Assembly: GCA_013365365.1 (NCBI GenBank)
Contig: JABVXU010000564.1
Location: 1 to 34,394, forward strand
Direction: 5' to 3'
Source: Cruorifilaria tuberocauda
Lineage: Eukaryota > Nematoda > Chromadorea > Rhabditida > Onchocercidae
DNA length: 34,394 nt
Shown here piece after piece: positions 20,730-31,600 of this stretch. The translations under genes were made by a program, and so were the position numbers. The number at the start of each line of letters is the position of its first letter. Within the stretch, counting starts at the first letter, position 1. The notes under the pieces were generated by a model that was not told the origin of the DNA, did not search any database, and saw nothing but the letters and a program-made list of their open reading frames with translations.

Positions 20730-22170
20730 TTAACCATTCAAAGTATTTTCAAACTTCACATTTCCCGTTACGCTTCGTATAGCTTCCATTATATCTCTCT
20801 TTTCTCCTAAACATATGAAAATTTCATCAACATTTTCTTCCCTTTCATTGCTACATCTCCAAAAACAAACGATATATTTTGTATACTTAAATTTGATGTA
20901 AAAAAATGATCGTAAACTGTAAAAGTTTATTTTTAAAAAAGTTCTATGCTTAAAACACTCTGGAGAAAATTATTCCTTACCATCGGTTTTTGCAGCTAAG
21001 TAACTAGAATATAAGTTTTTCCGATTTATCCTTAACAATGCCTTCTGGCAGGAACGTATGGATGAACCTATAATGATGAATTATTTCAATAAAAGTTAAT
21101 TATGTTTATTATTACTATTATTGATTTTAATAATTAACATATATTACTGCTACTTTTTGTAATAATTAATTTTATTAACATCAATTACTGTCTTTCTAAC
21201 AGTTAATTGAATATCATATTGTCATTATAACTTTCTAATGATTCTAACCAACAAAGAGCACTTGTAGTACAACCGGTAAACTATCAATTGTGCATACGAA
21301 TGGTATTGTACTAAGTAGTTGCTGTGAAAATTCTTTCGATATCCTAACAATTGTTGTTGCCGTACCAGCATCGAAAACCTATAACCAATCACAGATGAAT
21401 AGATTTTCAACTAATACCTTTACCTCTTCATACATACTCTTTCTCACTCAACTATGCAATTCTATCACCTGAAATGATAAAATATTATTCCTTCACTTCA
21501 AAGATCCAAATATTTTGCATTATTTTACAAACACTTAGCATAATATTATCCAAAGAAAAATTACCATTAAATAAGTTATTTATATTTAAAAGAAATTTCA
21601 TAAATATCTTCTTAAAATCGTACTTTTTTATCAAAAATACTTTTAACTATACCTTAACACTTAACGAAAGTTTTGCTGCTGCCATTCCATAATCACCAAA
21701 GAGAATTCCAATTTGCTTACAGAGTGCTACATAAATACCTGATTCTGTTATAACAGCACCTCTTCCATCAAATAATACATCCATCAAAACATATCTTAAA
21801 AGAATTTTAATCCTTATCTGTAGTGGATCTTGCACCTAATCAAAATCAAAAATCAATTATTCTATCTCACTAATTTTCATGTTAAAAAGTATGAAATTTT
21901 ATGAATTACGGAGTTATGCAGGTAAGAAAGGCGATTGAAAATTGAGAATTATACTACAGTACACAGTAGATTCAATCTTACTACCGATAAGATGAATGAA
22001 TAAAAGTTATAACTGATGAAATATCAGAGCTCCCAATCGTTTTATATCGGGTTTGTTTACCTAAACATTCTTGACAATCAACAATAGTCAGTCGTTATTT
22101 ACAGCAAAAAAATGAACTGAAGAAACCATAAAGAACCAAGAAAACATTACCTGTTTTTAAGTTTCACCAT
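20730..22170 (-). CDS. POP5: Ribonuclease P/MRP protein subunit POP5 (151 aa, 5 exons)
   Basis: Minus-strand exons are 22170-22151, 21794-21653, 21378-21249, 21067-20981 and 20806-20730, joined in frame and ending in TAA. The protein starts MVKLKNRYVLMDVLFDGRG, matching the POP5 start (MVRFKHRYLL in human). It continues with LCKQIGILFGDYGMAAAKLS, TIVRISKEFSQQLLSTIPFV and VGSSIRSCQKALLRINRK, all POP5/Rpp14-fold signatures. Length is close to the human 163. POP5 is a core protein of RNase P and RNase MRP, which process tRNA 5' ends and pre-rRNA in the nucleus. Exon 1 is only 20 nt and was located from the expected N terminus; GTCAG lies 2 nt before the ATG, a likely trans-splice site. The gene follows the AsnRS gene in the same direction with 655 nt between. 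Exon 1 and flanks are duplicated at 26703-26849. Confidence 0.93.
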
Positions 22171-22207
22171 TTCTGACGCTAATTTATGCGGACAAAGTAT
22201 TCCTATA
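22062..22207 (-). repeat. 146-nt segment containing POP5 exon 1, duplicated 4.6 kb away (source copy)
   Basis: This block covers about 37 nt upstream of the POP5 ATG, exon 1, its donor, and about 90 nt of intron 1. It matches 26703-26849 at about 97% (four substitutions and one A indel), in the same orientation. It is called the source because here exon 1 joins a complete POP5 gene. Confidence 0.9.
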
Positions 22208-22825
22208 GTGAATTAAATTGTATTACAACAATATGAATAATGGTGAAGTTCTGAAATGACGATAGCTCATTCACAGCATATTCCCACTTCTCTTTCATAT
22301 TTTAAAAGAGATAAATCAGAAAACCATTTCTTTAGATAACGATAGTTATTGCGAAACAAGATCCGCTGGTACGATAGTAGAAGATTGAAAATGAAAGATA
22401 ATGAAAATGTTGTCACTAATATAAAAGAATATCTGATATAACGAATCAGATGAAATGTTTGGGAAATGATAAATACAGATACGTTAAATGCAGGCGTGCA
22501 GTAAGCAGAAGACTTTAAAAAAGAAAACCGATTTTATTCAACAGTTGAAGATCATACGTGATAGTTTTTACAAAATCAAAACAATTTCATGACTTATGTT
22601 TAATATTAATGAAATATTTATAATGGAATACATCAAATAATGTCATTCCTCGTTAACAAATTTCTTGAAAGCACTTCGCATTTGTCTAATCACAAAGTTA
22701 GAAAACTTCATGAAAGAAAAGACTGACCAGTAGGAAAACACATTACATGAGAAAGGAACATGAAAAACTCCTGTTAATAATTTGATTTCAAAATAAATAT
22801 AAAGCTAGCGTATGTGATAGTAGTG
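22171..22825. other. Intercistronic/intergenic gap between AsnRS and POP5
   Basis: No exon or RNA gene was seen. The left 37 nt belong to the duplicated segment. The length and same-strand order would allow a dicistronic AsnRS-POP5 transcript resolved by trans-splicing, or separate promoters. Confidence 0.45.
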
Positions 22826-25822
22826 TTAACTTGGGCAATGTTTATACCATCTCGGGAACGCCACCGTGTCTTTAATGTTCAGGATGCCGAACAAAGCTTG
22901 CATGAAACGTTCTAGACCAATACCGAACCCCGCAGTAGGCGGATGACCGTGCTTCCTCATTTCCAAATACCAATTCAATGAATCGTCGCATCCACGGCGG
23001 CGCAGCTCTTCTGAATCAGGCTCCCTCAAAGAACCACCAGCTAGCTCGCCTACAAATGAGGCCAAAAAGTCGAAACATTCTGCCTACAAAAATAATTTAA
23101 ATAATAATCAAAAATGATTTTTTTTCTTTCCTTCTTCATTTTTTGCGAGTTAAACATCTTAATGCATTGGAAAAATAATTCTAATAAAAAATGCTGATAC
23201 ATGACTAACTTAATAAATTTCTCTTAATAAATTAAAAAGACAATGACACCTCTTACAATCTAGCATCAATGGTTTTACTTTTGTCTTGGATAAAGATGTA
23301 TCTTTCTTATATCAAAAAAAGTATGTAGCTTTCATTTAGTTAAATCAAAATCTCACACTCACATAATTGCCAGAACGTTTCATGTAGAACGGCTTCTGTG
23401 TATGTGGATAACGGAGAATAAATAATGGACCAGCACAGTATTGCACCATAGTTAATTCGTTCTCCTTACTAAATCGACCTCTAGATATCATTTCACCCTT
23501 ACTTTGTAGTACCGTAACCGCCTCATCATAATGGATACGGGGAAATGGCTTTCGACCAGCATTAATCCACAAAAGTGATTGTACTTTTGCACTCTGAAAG
23601 AAAATTTATAATTTTAGCTGTTCTTTTGCTCATATTAAATCTTTAATTATTGAATCTATTCAGATGTATTTTTTTTCAAATATTGAAAAAATTACTTCAT
23701 CGCAAAAAACTTGCGTCATTGAATTGACTTCTTCCCTATCACATCCAAGCATTCCATCCACCACATAGTTGATATAACGCTCCACTAAATCGCATAACTG
23801 ATCTAAATCGTCTCCAAAAGCATATTCTGCCTCCAGCATTCGAAATTCTGCCAAATGTTGCCGAGTTTGAGATTGGTCAGCGCGCAATACAGGTGCTATT
23901 GTGTATACTTTCGGTAGGCTACTGCAGAAAATTACAAATATTAATATTATGTCGGTATGAAAAAGAAATTTCTGGAAACTCCAATGAAAGCAATACACAA
24001 AATGTTGCAAATTGAAGGATGCGGTATAAAAAAACATGTAATAATATACCTCGTAAAAGATTCTAAGTGCAGCTGACTTGAAACTGGCAAATAGATAGTT
24101 TCATCACCAAAATAATTTCGTTTGTCCGCCTAAAAAAAACGAATTTTTACGATGTCGTCAATCTATGGCATTTGATGGTTAGTACTTCAGCATTGTAGAG
24201 AAAGAATTTTTTGCATAGCTGGGCATTGATGCATTGTTTTAAGGAATACTAAAGGTTAATACCTGAACAGTAAATACATCACCGGCACCTTCGCAGTCGT
24301 TGTGCGTTAAGAGCGGTGTATCCACATGGATAAATGATTCTTTCTAGAACAGTATGTTTATAGATTCAATTCGAAAAATGATAAGCAATCTATTTGCTGG
24401 ATCTTATCTTGAATTTTAACATGATAATTTATGAAAAAAAAATTATATTGGAACGATAACTAAGACAGTTGACTTCGCGGCCATGTATTAAAAAATAAAA
24501 AATAAAAAGAATTCGTCCAAGGTAAGATATTAGATGAACAACATTTCAGCTTTTTTTCATTTCAAATATTAAACAAATAATTTCTTATTTACCTATAAAC
24601 CCGCAAAACCAGACGTATTTTTACGTTACTAAGTGTCTTACGATAACGAACTGAAAAGTAATGATACCTGGAAAAAAGATCGACTCAACTGGTCCAGCTG
24701 AGATCGTAGGCGCAATAGACACATGAATGGTATGGATTTAATGCGTAAGTGGTATTTCTTACGAGTAACATCTGCAGAACTTTCTTCGGTGGGTAATTCA
24801 CTAAACTAGAATTTGCGGAATACATATTTAATATCACAAGATTTGATGAACGAAGTTCCGGATCATTGTATAAACAGGACTATTACGTCAAAATGAAGCA
24901 TAATTTACGGTAAATCGACAGATTATTAGTAAGACGGTGCAAAATCTTTATAATTATATCACTACGATTAACAGTAAGGAATAATTATAATTATTATACA
25001 TAAATCAATTAATCGTCTGCTCAATTCACTTGTTCGTTATGTACACTTCGAACTTTCCATTCCATATAAAGGCTACTATTTAAAAACCTACTTAGATTTT
25101 GACTTTAGATAATGCAAAGGGAAGGAAACTTACTGTTCTTTGTTGTAATCCGACAACTTCACAATTTGTAGCAAACAATTCCATGTTTTGTTGTTTGCCA
25201 TGGCTCTTTACCCAATCACCAACGACATCCACAGCACTACCTATCGGTACTTTAGGACAAATGTCACGTTGTACCACAGCTTGAACCGTTTTTAACGAAC
25301 AACCATCACTAATATGCACAAACAAGAATTTCCCACGGGTTTCTACTCTGCGTGCCCATCCCTGAAAATCTATTCGTTCCTTCAAACAAGTTGAAAAGAA
25401 ATATGAAGAATAAATGGCATAAAAAATGTGTAACCTACTAAAAAATAATGAGTAAGGGATTAGTTTACCGGAATAGTTTAACATTAACAATAAACAGCAA
25501 GCAATGTTCAGGAAACATAAATCTGTTTGAGCCAATTACTCTCCGTTGAAGCAACTAAACCTCTATAGAGCTGAACATAAATCTTTTTGTTTAACCCTTA
25601 GCGGTTCGTAAGTCACCTGTACAACATCCTTTTACGTTTCTAGCTTGTATTCAGCTTTATTACACGCAGTGTAGGTAGCAAAACTTAGTCTTCCTTAATG
25701 ACGAAAATAAAATGTGCACAACTACGAACCTGTATTCGTACATCTCTTAATTTCTCATTAATCTGTAGTAACGATGAAACGGGACGGGATTCAAGCACTC
25801 TGATAGCGGCTTTTACGGACAT
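22826..25822 (-). CDS. nars-2: Asparaginyl-tRNA synthetase, mitochondrial (NARS2) type (444 aa, 8 exons)
   Basis: Minus-strand exons are 25822-25730, 25361-25134, 24805-24668, 24343-24263, 24129-24050, 23921-23696, 23593-23363 and 23083-22826, all in frame. The N-terminal OB fold reads IQGWARRVETRGKFLFVHISDG and ends near CEVVGLQQRT. Class II elements follow: HVDTPLLTHNDCEGAGDVF, VSSQLHLE, motif 2 as LRADQSQTRQHLAEF (about 219-233), GGSLRE, and motif 3 GFGIGLERF (411-419). The C-terminal NIKDTVAFPRWYKHC is typical. The short length, the NARS2-like wording and a basic N terminus without the eukaryotic cytosolic extension point to the mitochondrial enzyme, which charges mt-tRNA(Asn). The segment before motif 1 (RKKYHLRIKSIPF) is shorter than in relatives. 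CAG 8 nt before the ATG suggests trans-splicing. Confidence 0.93.
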
Positions 25823-26645
25823 TTCTTACACTGATTAATGCACATCGCTAAATACTCAATACATCATATACATTCTCGTATCTATTCTGCAACAATTTAT
25901 AGTAACTATTATGTTGTGAATATTTTCAAAGATATGATAGAGATTGATAAGAATAAAAGCGGATGAACACTTTTTACGATAAGCAAATGTAAATTCTACT
26001 TATATTTTCGCAATTCTAAAACAAGCTCCTAGTCTTCATTTACAATATCTAAGATCATACTAGAAATTCCTATTAATCCGAAATTCAAACAGTTATCACT
26101 TCATAGCAATTAGAAAAGTTAACCATATCGAATTTATATATATATATATATGTATATTTAAATATTAAGATCAGTGGTAATCATTTATCAATGATTCCTA
26201 TGAATTCAAGCTCTCACGTCAAATACAGATTCTAAAACTTAACTTTCTTCAAATACGACATTTTCCATTTTTATCTCAGCAAGCATTATATAGCTCTTCA
26301 TTATTGTACTATTCATTCATCCTCAAGCTCCCAAAGCTTTTTCTCCGGACCGGTATCTCCTGTCACAACTACAAAAGGAGTAAATGTGAGTAAACGTTGC
26401 ATCAACATCGTGTGCAACAATGAAATGTTTTCGCGGGGTTGTGAGTGGGAATGGTTGTCCTGCCGGTATTAGAGAATTGCGGGTTTCCGGAGCGCACTCC
26501 GGTTTTCGGTAGTTAGTTTAAGGATGATTGTACGATGTCGATTCCTGCTAATTTGAGAATGATTCCGGTTTTTTTGTAATTAATCTTAGCATATAGCATG
26601 AGCTTGGATTGTTACTGATTTGAATCGATCATTCAGTTTTGTAAA
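25823..26645. promoter_or_regulatory. Divergent promoter region between AsnRS and the COMM gene
   Basis: This 823-nt interval separates a minus-strand and a plus-strand gene and so should contain both promoters. The part at about 26330-26560 is notably GC-richer than its surroundings and includes the small hairpin CCGGAG-CGCA-CTCCGG (about 26498-26513). A TATATATA run lies at about 26138-26151. A 31-codon minus-strand ORF is contained in it. Confidence 0.45.
26313..26408 (-). CDS. Possible 31-aa small protein upstream of AsnRS
   Basis: A short ORF begins MLMQRLLTFTPFVVV and ends with an acidic tail, KKLWELEDE, before TGA. The frame stays open for another 18 codons upstream of the ATG, back to a TAA. 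It has a hydrophobic core and a charged end, like many tiny mitochondrial or membrane proteins, and sits in the GC-richer island. It is on the same strand as AsnRS, 490 nt ahead of it, so it could be a first cistron or an upstream ORF. I recognise no family; chance openness remains quite possible. Confidence 0.27.
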   Translation of the reverse strand: MLMQRLLTFTPFVVVTGDTGPEKKLWELEDE

Positions 26646-27854
26646 ATGGAAACATTGGAACGTGTTGGATATTCAATGATTGGTAAGTTCTGTTTTTTAA
26701 GGTAAACATTCTTGACAATCAACAATAGTCAATCATTATTTACAGCAAAAAAAATGAACTGAAGAAACCATAAAGAACCAAGAAAATATTACCTATTTTT
26801 AAGTTTCACCATTTCTGACGCTAATTTATGCGGACAAAGTATTCCTATACCCAAGCGGTCGGTAGATTCTGTTTTTTGAGGTACCACACTAAGCGATCGG
26901 AAGATTTCATTTTTTTGAGTACCATTCAGGTTTATCTAAGATTTAACATAATCTGGTTATAATGTATAGTTATTTGATACTTATATCAGAGGTTTTAGTA
27001 TAACCCGATTTTTGCAGTAATTTTATAACTGCTAGGTATCAAACTATAGCATTGTACTGAATAACTCTGCTGATTGAGTGATTGAGTTTATTTTGATTCG
27101 TTTCATATTTTTTGACATCATAATATCATATTTTTTGCTTCAACAATGAGAATAAGTTCCTTATGCATGTGAAATTGGCTGTAACATTAGGATGCAGAAT
27201 TGGCTTTAACGTTGGTTTTAAAAAGTTCAGAAATCTATTAGAAATTGTTCGAGGGAATTTGAATTGCTTCATGTACAAATGTCATATAGCTATTTTAAAC
27301 TGATTATTAGCGTGTTTGATTTCAAAAGGACAACACTTTTATGTGACATTATGCTGGATTCTTTCGAATCGTAGATGGTTGAAATTTTCTTAACTTCTAT
27401 TTCCAATATCACGATCAACAGTCAACATTAATTGATAAAAAAAGGACGGTAATATGGTTATAGGTGTACAAATTGGCATAAAAACCTGATGGCACGTGAT
27501 GCTGCTTGCATTAATTAGTAATTAATAGTAATTGTTTGAGACTTTCATCTTCCTGTCAAAGACAGAATGAAATTAGAGAGTTTTCGAAGTTTTTGTTTTC
27601 TACAGTTTTCTCAAAGTTTATAAATTTTGCTATACAAGTTATTTATTCTGTGCGAATTCCAATGAATATTTATTTCAGTAAATGTTGCTGGTTCGGATAG
27701 TTCGGATACACGTGGTAAAATGTTTGTAAATATTGAATTTCGAACCAGAAATCAGAATGGCGAGGTAAAACTGCGAAATATTCGAATTTCTGTTTCCGAA
27801 TTAGTCCATTTCTTACAAGAGTTGCGTAAAATACAAGAAGAAAGTGCGCAGTGA
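26646..27854 (+). CDS. Minimal COMM-domain protein, COMMD6-like (70 aa, 2 exons)
   Basis: Exons are 26646-26682 and 27679-27854; the phase-1 junction gives METLERVGYSMIVNVAGSDS, and the protein ends RKIQEESAQ before TGA. The order is a short lead-in, a V-N-V-A-G-S-D-S strand, GKMFVNIEFRTRNQNGEVKL, then ISVSELVHFLQELRKIQ. This follows the COMM-domain plan (W/Y-x-V-x-V strand with serines, beta hairpin, then FEL..F..LL.EL..I helix). Human COMMD6, also nearly a bare COMM domain at 85 aa, is the closest remembered match. COMMD proteins form the Commander complex that recycles endosomal membrane proteins. The assignment rests on pattern, not on strict motifs. CATTCAG precedes the ATG by 8 nt. The 996-nt intron carries an antisense copy of POP5 exon 1. 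Confidence 0.58.
26703..26849 (-). pseudogene. Duplicate of POP5 exon 1 and flanks inside the COMM-gene intron
   Basis: The 147 nt are about 97% identical to 22062-22207. The copied exon (26812-26793) still has its ATG, an open frame reading MVKLKN, and an intact GT donor. No other POP5 exon follows it, so it cannot make POP5. It lies antisense to the host gene, starting 20 nt after the host's exon 1 donor. It may keep an initiator or trans-splice acceptor (GTCAG) and so could start a spurious antisense transcript. Confidence 0.88.
26852..26923. repeat. Short degenerate direct repeats next to the POP5 copy
   Basis: The unit at 26852-26885 (AAGCGGTCGGTAGATTCTG, then TTTTTTGAGGTACC) is repeated at 26890-26923 with several changes. 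A weaker third version, GGTAAGTTCTGTTTTTTAAG, overlaps the exon 1 donor at 26683-26702, on the other side of the POP5 copy. The copy thus sits between related units, as if inserted into or made along with a local duplication. Confidence 0.55.
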
Positions 27855-28615
27855 TCAATTATGATTAGTGTTTTATTTCAATCCATATTTTTGATCTTAT
27901 GTAAAATTAATTTGTTCCAGTATGTGTATACATTGTATGCTTCAATATGATATGTTTTTATATTCGTGAAGTTTTTGAGTTCATTATTAAAATTAAGTAT
28001 TTTTTCTATGATTTTTATGCATAGTATTCAGTAGGATTGTTAGCAATTTATTTATATTTTCGCAAGTTTTCGTCTTTTATTTGTATCTTATAATTCAGTG
28101 TTGAAACTATAAGTATTGTATTTTATACGGTATATCTTTAATGTTTAGAAAAAGTTTTGGAAATTTAGAAAGATTTTCTCAATGTTTATAAATTTTGCCA
28201 TGCAAATTATTTTTCTATTTCAAAAGTATGTAACATTGAATAATTTATGACAGCTAATCAAACATTATTATTACTGCCATGCTAAAACAACGTAAAAGTA
28301 ATCATACAGTAATATATAACGACAATGAATTGCAAAGATCATCAAAAAAAGACAAAAATAAAACACTAGGAAATAAAAACACTATCTAGCTGTAATTAAA
28401 AAAATATCAACTTCACACCAAAATTGAGACAATATTGCATCTTAAAATCTATTATCAATAATAACAGTAATAATGAGAATATCAATAGCAGTATTTATAG
28501 TTGTAGTTGTTTTTGACATTTTGCAATAACTGATTGGAGAAATCCGGAAACATAGAAAAACGACAAATGAATAACAATCACAAGATCAAACGGATACGGA
28601 AATTTTTTTGTTTCT
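27855..28615. other. Convergent 3' region between the COMM gene and RIM-binding protein gene
   Basis: The two genes end toward each other here. No exon is supported other than their 3' UTRs. AATAAA signals occur on the plus strand near 28357 and 28372, rather far from the COMM stop codon. Confidence 0.5.
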
Positions 28616-31600
28616 TTACTGTTTTTTCTGAAAAAAAGAGAACTGGAAATGAAAAATAAGTAGTTGAAGTTAAGTTATGATAAAAATTAAGAAGAAAGTT
28701 AAATTATTTTATTTTAAATACTTACAGTAAAGCTTTTTCAGTTTTTACTTATTTCTAACCTTTTATTATTTGGATGAAGACGATGAAATTTTTAGGTAAT
28801 ATGAAGCAATAAAATATGAATTTTACCTTGGCAGCATTTTCTTTTTTACCGGTCTGTGATACTTTCCTGATATTAGGAGCAAATTTAGAACCGGTTTCAC
28901 TTGATTTCTTTGAAACTACCCTCTGAGTACCAGTCGCTGTTCCACTTTTCGATTTCACTGTTGGTTGTGGGATAGGCTTACTACCAGTTACTGATGAGAA
29001 TTGACTAGTTTGACGACCAGGTAATGGCTGAATTAATTAAAATACATAATTCATTAAACAAAATAATAAGGAGTAATAATTCCATTTCAACTTTATCTAA
29101 GTTTATATCAAGTATTTAATCTAGTATCAACTTAATTCTACTTTTAACCTTTAACCTTATCGTTTTAGAAATAATGATATGCTCAATCGGAAATAATTCA
29201 TTTCCATATTGCGTTTGTTTTAATATTTGTTACGCTTAATGAAATAAACTTTCAATAAGTTAATTGTAAGAATAAGATAGAATATGATAAAAATTGAAAT
29301 AATCAATATTTTTATCTCTTATCATTAAGAAAATGATATATTCTTATATGCATTTACCTAATATTTAATGTCTGATACGTAATGAAAGCAAAGTTTCATT
29401 AGGCTAATCGTTAGCAAATGAAGAAAATAGAGGTGAAAATAATCAATATTTCTTATCTTAATTCTACTTTTAACCTTTAACCCTCCCATTCTATCAAATA
29501 AAATAATTAATAATATCAAATATAATAAATAAAATAATTAATCAGCTAACCTTTCTAGTATTTTCCTGAAAAACAACACCTTTCGATTTTGGTTGTTGTT
29601 GTTCTGGAACAGGTATTGTAATTGGAGGCACTACTTGAGAGGCTTGTTGTTGTTGTTGTTGTTGTTGAGGTGGCATTTGTGGTGGCATTAATAAATTTGG
29701 TGATGAAGTATGAAGAAAATTTGATGGAACTAAACCACGAATACCATTTAATTCACCCATAAAAAAACCATCTTCATCCATTTCACCATATACAGTGATA
29801 ACATCACCAGCATGAAATGATAATTCAACCTAAAAATTTTTTTTTTTCTTTATCATACAGTACAAATTCTTTCCGATGATAATATTTTCTCATACATGAT
29901 GATAACATAAAATGATAATTTAGTCTAAAAATTTTTATCATTATAATTTCTTTATAATACAATTCTTTCCGATGATAAGATTTTCTTATTTTTCTTATGC
30001 ATTTTTTCTTTTAAAAACTAAAAGAGAAATTAATTTCATTTCTTTAATTTAAATTTGAATTAATTATTCATTATAGAACATCATTATCAACGATTGCATT
30101 GAACAAATTATTAAATATATTAATTATAATCTATTCAAACCTGTTCCGCATCAACATTTGGACTTAATTCACGTGAATCATAATCAAATTTAGCTACAAA
30201 TTTTCGCACAGTTATACTACCATTCATTCTACCATGCCTGAAATTTACTTAGAACTTTAATATGGATGAATTTGGAGGAGAAAAAAAAAAGCTTTCAGAT
30301 CTAATTAATTAATTTTTTCTTTTTTTTTAAATAAATTTATGCGATTTTGAAATTTTTAATGGAAGTATAGAAGTTTGTTTCAATGCTGTTATATATGAAT
30401 GTGGAAAGTAAATTCAAGATTATAAAAAGTAAAATTAGAAGTAGGTGAAAAGTAGGTAATGCCTAAGATGGTATAATTGTTGGTAGCCATTTGTGATGAA
30501 TACTTGTATATCTTAGTTTAATCTAGAATAAATAATCTTAATATTCTAGATAAGCCTAGAACAAATAAAATCTTAATACTTGTATAAGCCTAGGATAGTT
30601 ATGGAAGATATATTCTTGACTTACTTATTAACACAAAGATATTGGTGTGTTCTTGATGAACTTATGCTTTATCCGACTTTTCAGCACAAAGATTTACCTT
30701 GAATCCTCAATAGATGCAACATTGTCAGATGGATAATAAGATTGAGTAGCACCGGATGAAATTGGATATTCACGCATAAGTCCGTGACCTTTTTCATGTC
30801 GACCGTAATCAGCTCTCCTCTCATAACTTCTTCCATCCCTACTACTTTGATCTGGCTCACGTTCTTTTCTCATATCACGATACTCCGCTATTTCACGTTG
30901 TTCCCTATATTCCCGTGAGTCTCTGAAATCAATCAATCATAATAAATGATGATCTAAAGATTAATTACTATTTCTTACTTATATCGTTAAATTCTATCCT
31001 AATGATATCCATTTTAACTTGAATAGAATGTCATTTCATTTTTTTTTTCATTATTTTCTAATTTTTTCATTCGTATCCCAGTTCTCTTCCGTTTTCAGCT
31101 TACCTGTAATCACGCATCTTTTGATCATCATGTTCCTCCAGATAATCTCGCTCTCGTCTTGCCATACTTGGTTCACGTTGATATTTTGAATCTCGATGAT
31201 CACGGTAATCTCGTATATCCCGACCTTCACGTATCTCACGATAACCACGCATATCTCGTTCTCGAGGATCTCGAGCTCCTTCAGTTTCATAGAATTCAGC
31301 TCTTTCACGTTCCTGTAAATCTCTCTCATCCATGTAATATTCTCGACGATCCCTTTCAACTATTGCTTCACGTGGCCTGTAATTATTTATGATTTGTAGA
31401 GTAACTATAATTTCAAATTTAAAATTCGAACAAAGCAAATAGTTTTGGATAGTTTCAGCTTAATAGCTTTGAGCTCAAAAAAAAAAAGACAAAGATAAAG
31501 TATATTTGACTCCAAACCTATGATCACGTGTGTAACTGTAATAGTCACGTGCGTGCCTTCCATTCGGTGGATAAATATCGTATTCATCACCAGTGGTACC

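Noticed and set aside
22062..26849. Interpretation of the 147-nt repeat pair as a transposable element
   Set aside because: It has no terminal repeats or target-site duplication, and the left copy is fully explained as the POP5 5' end. A segmental duplication is simpler, though a genome copy count would decide.
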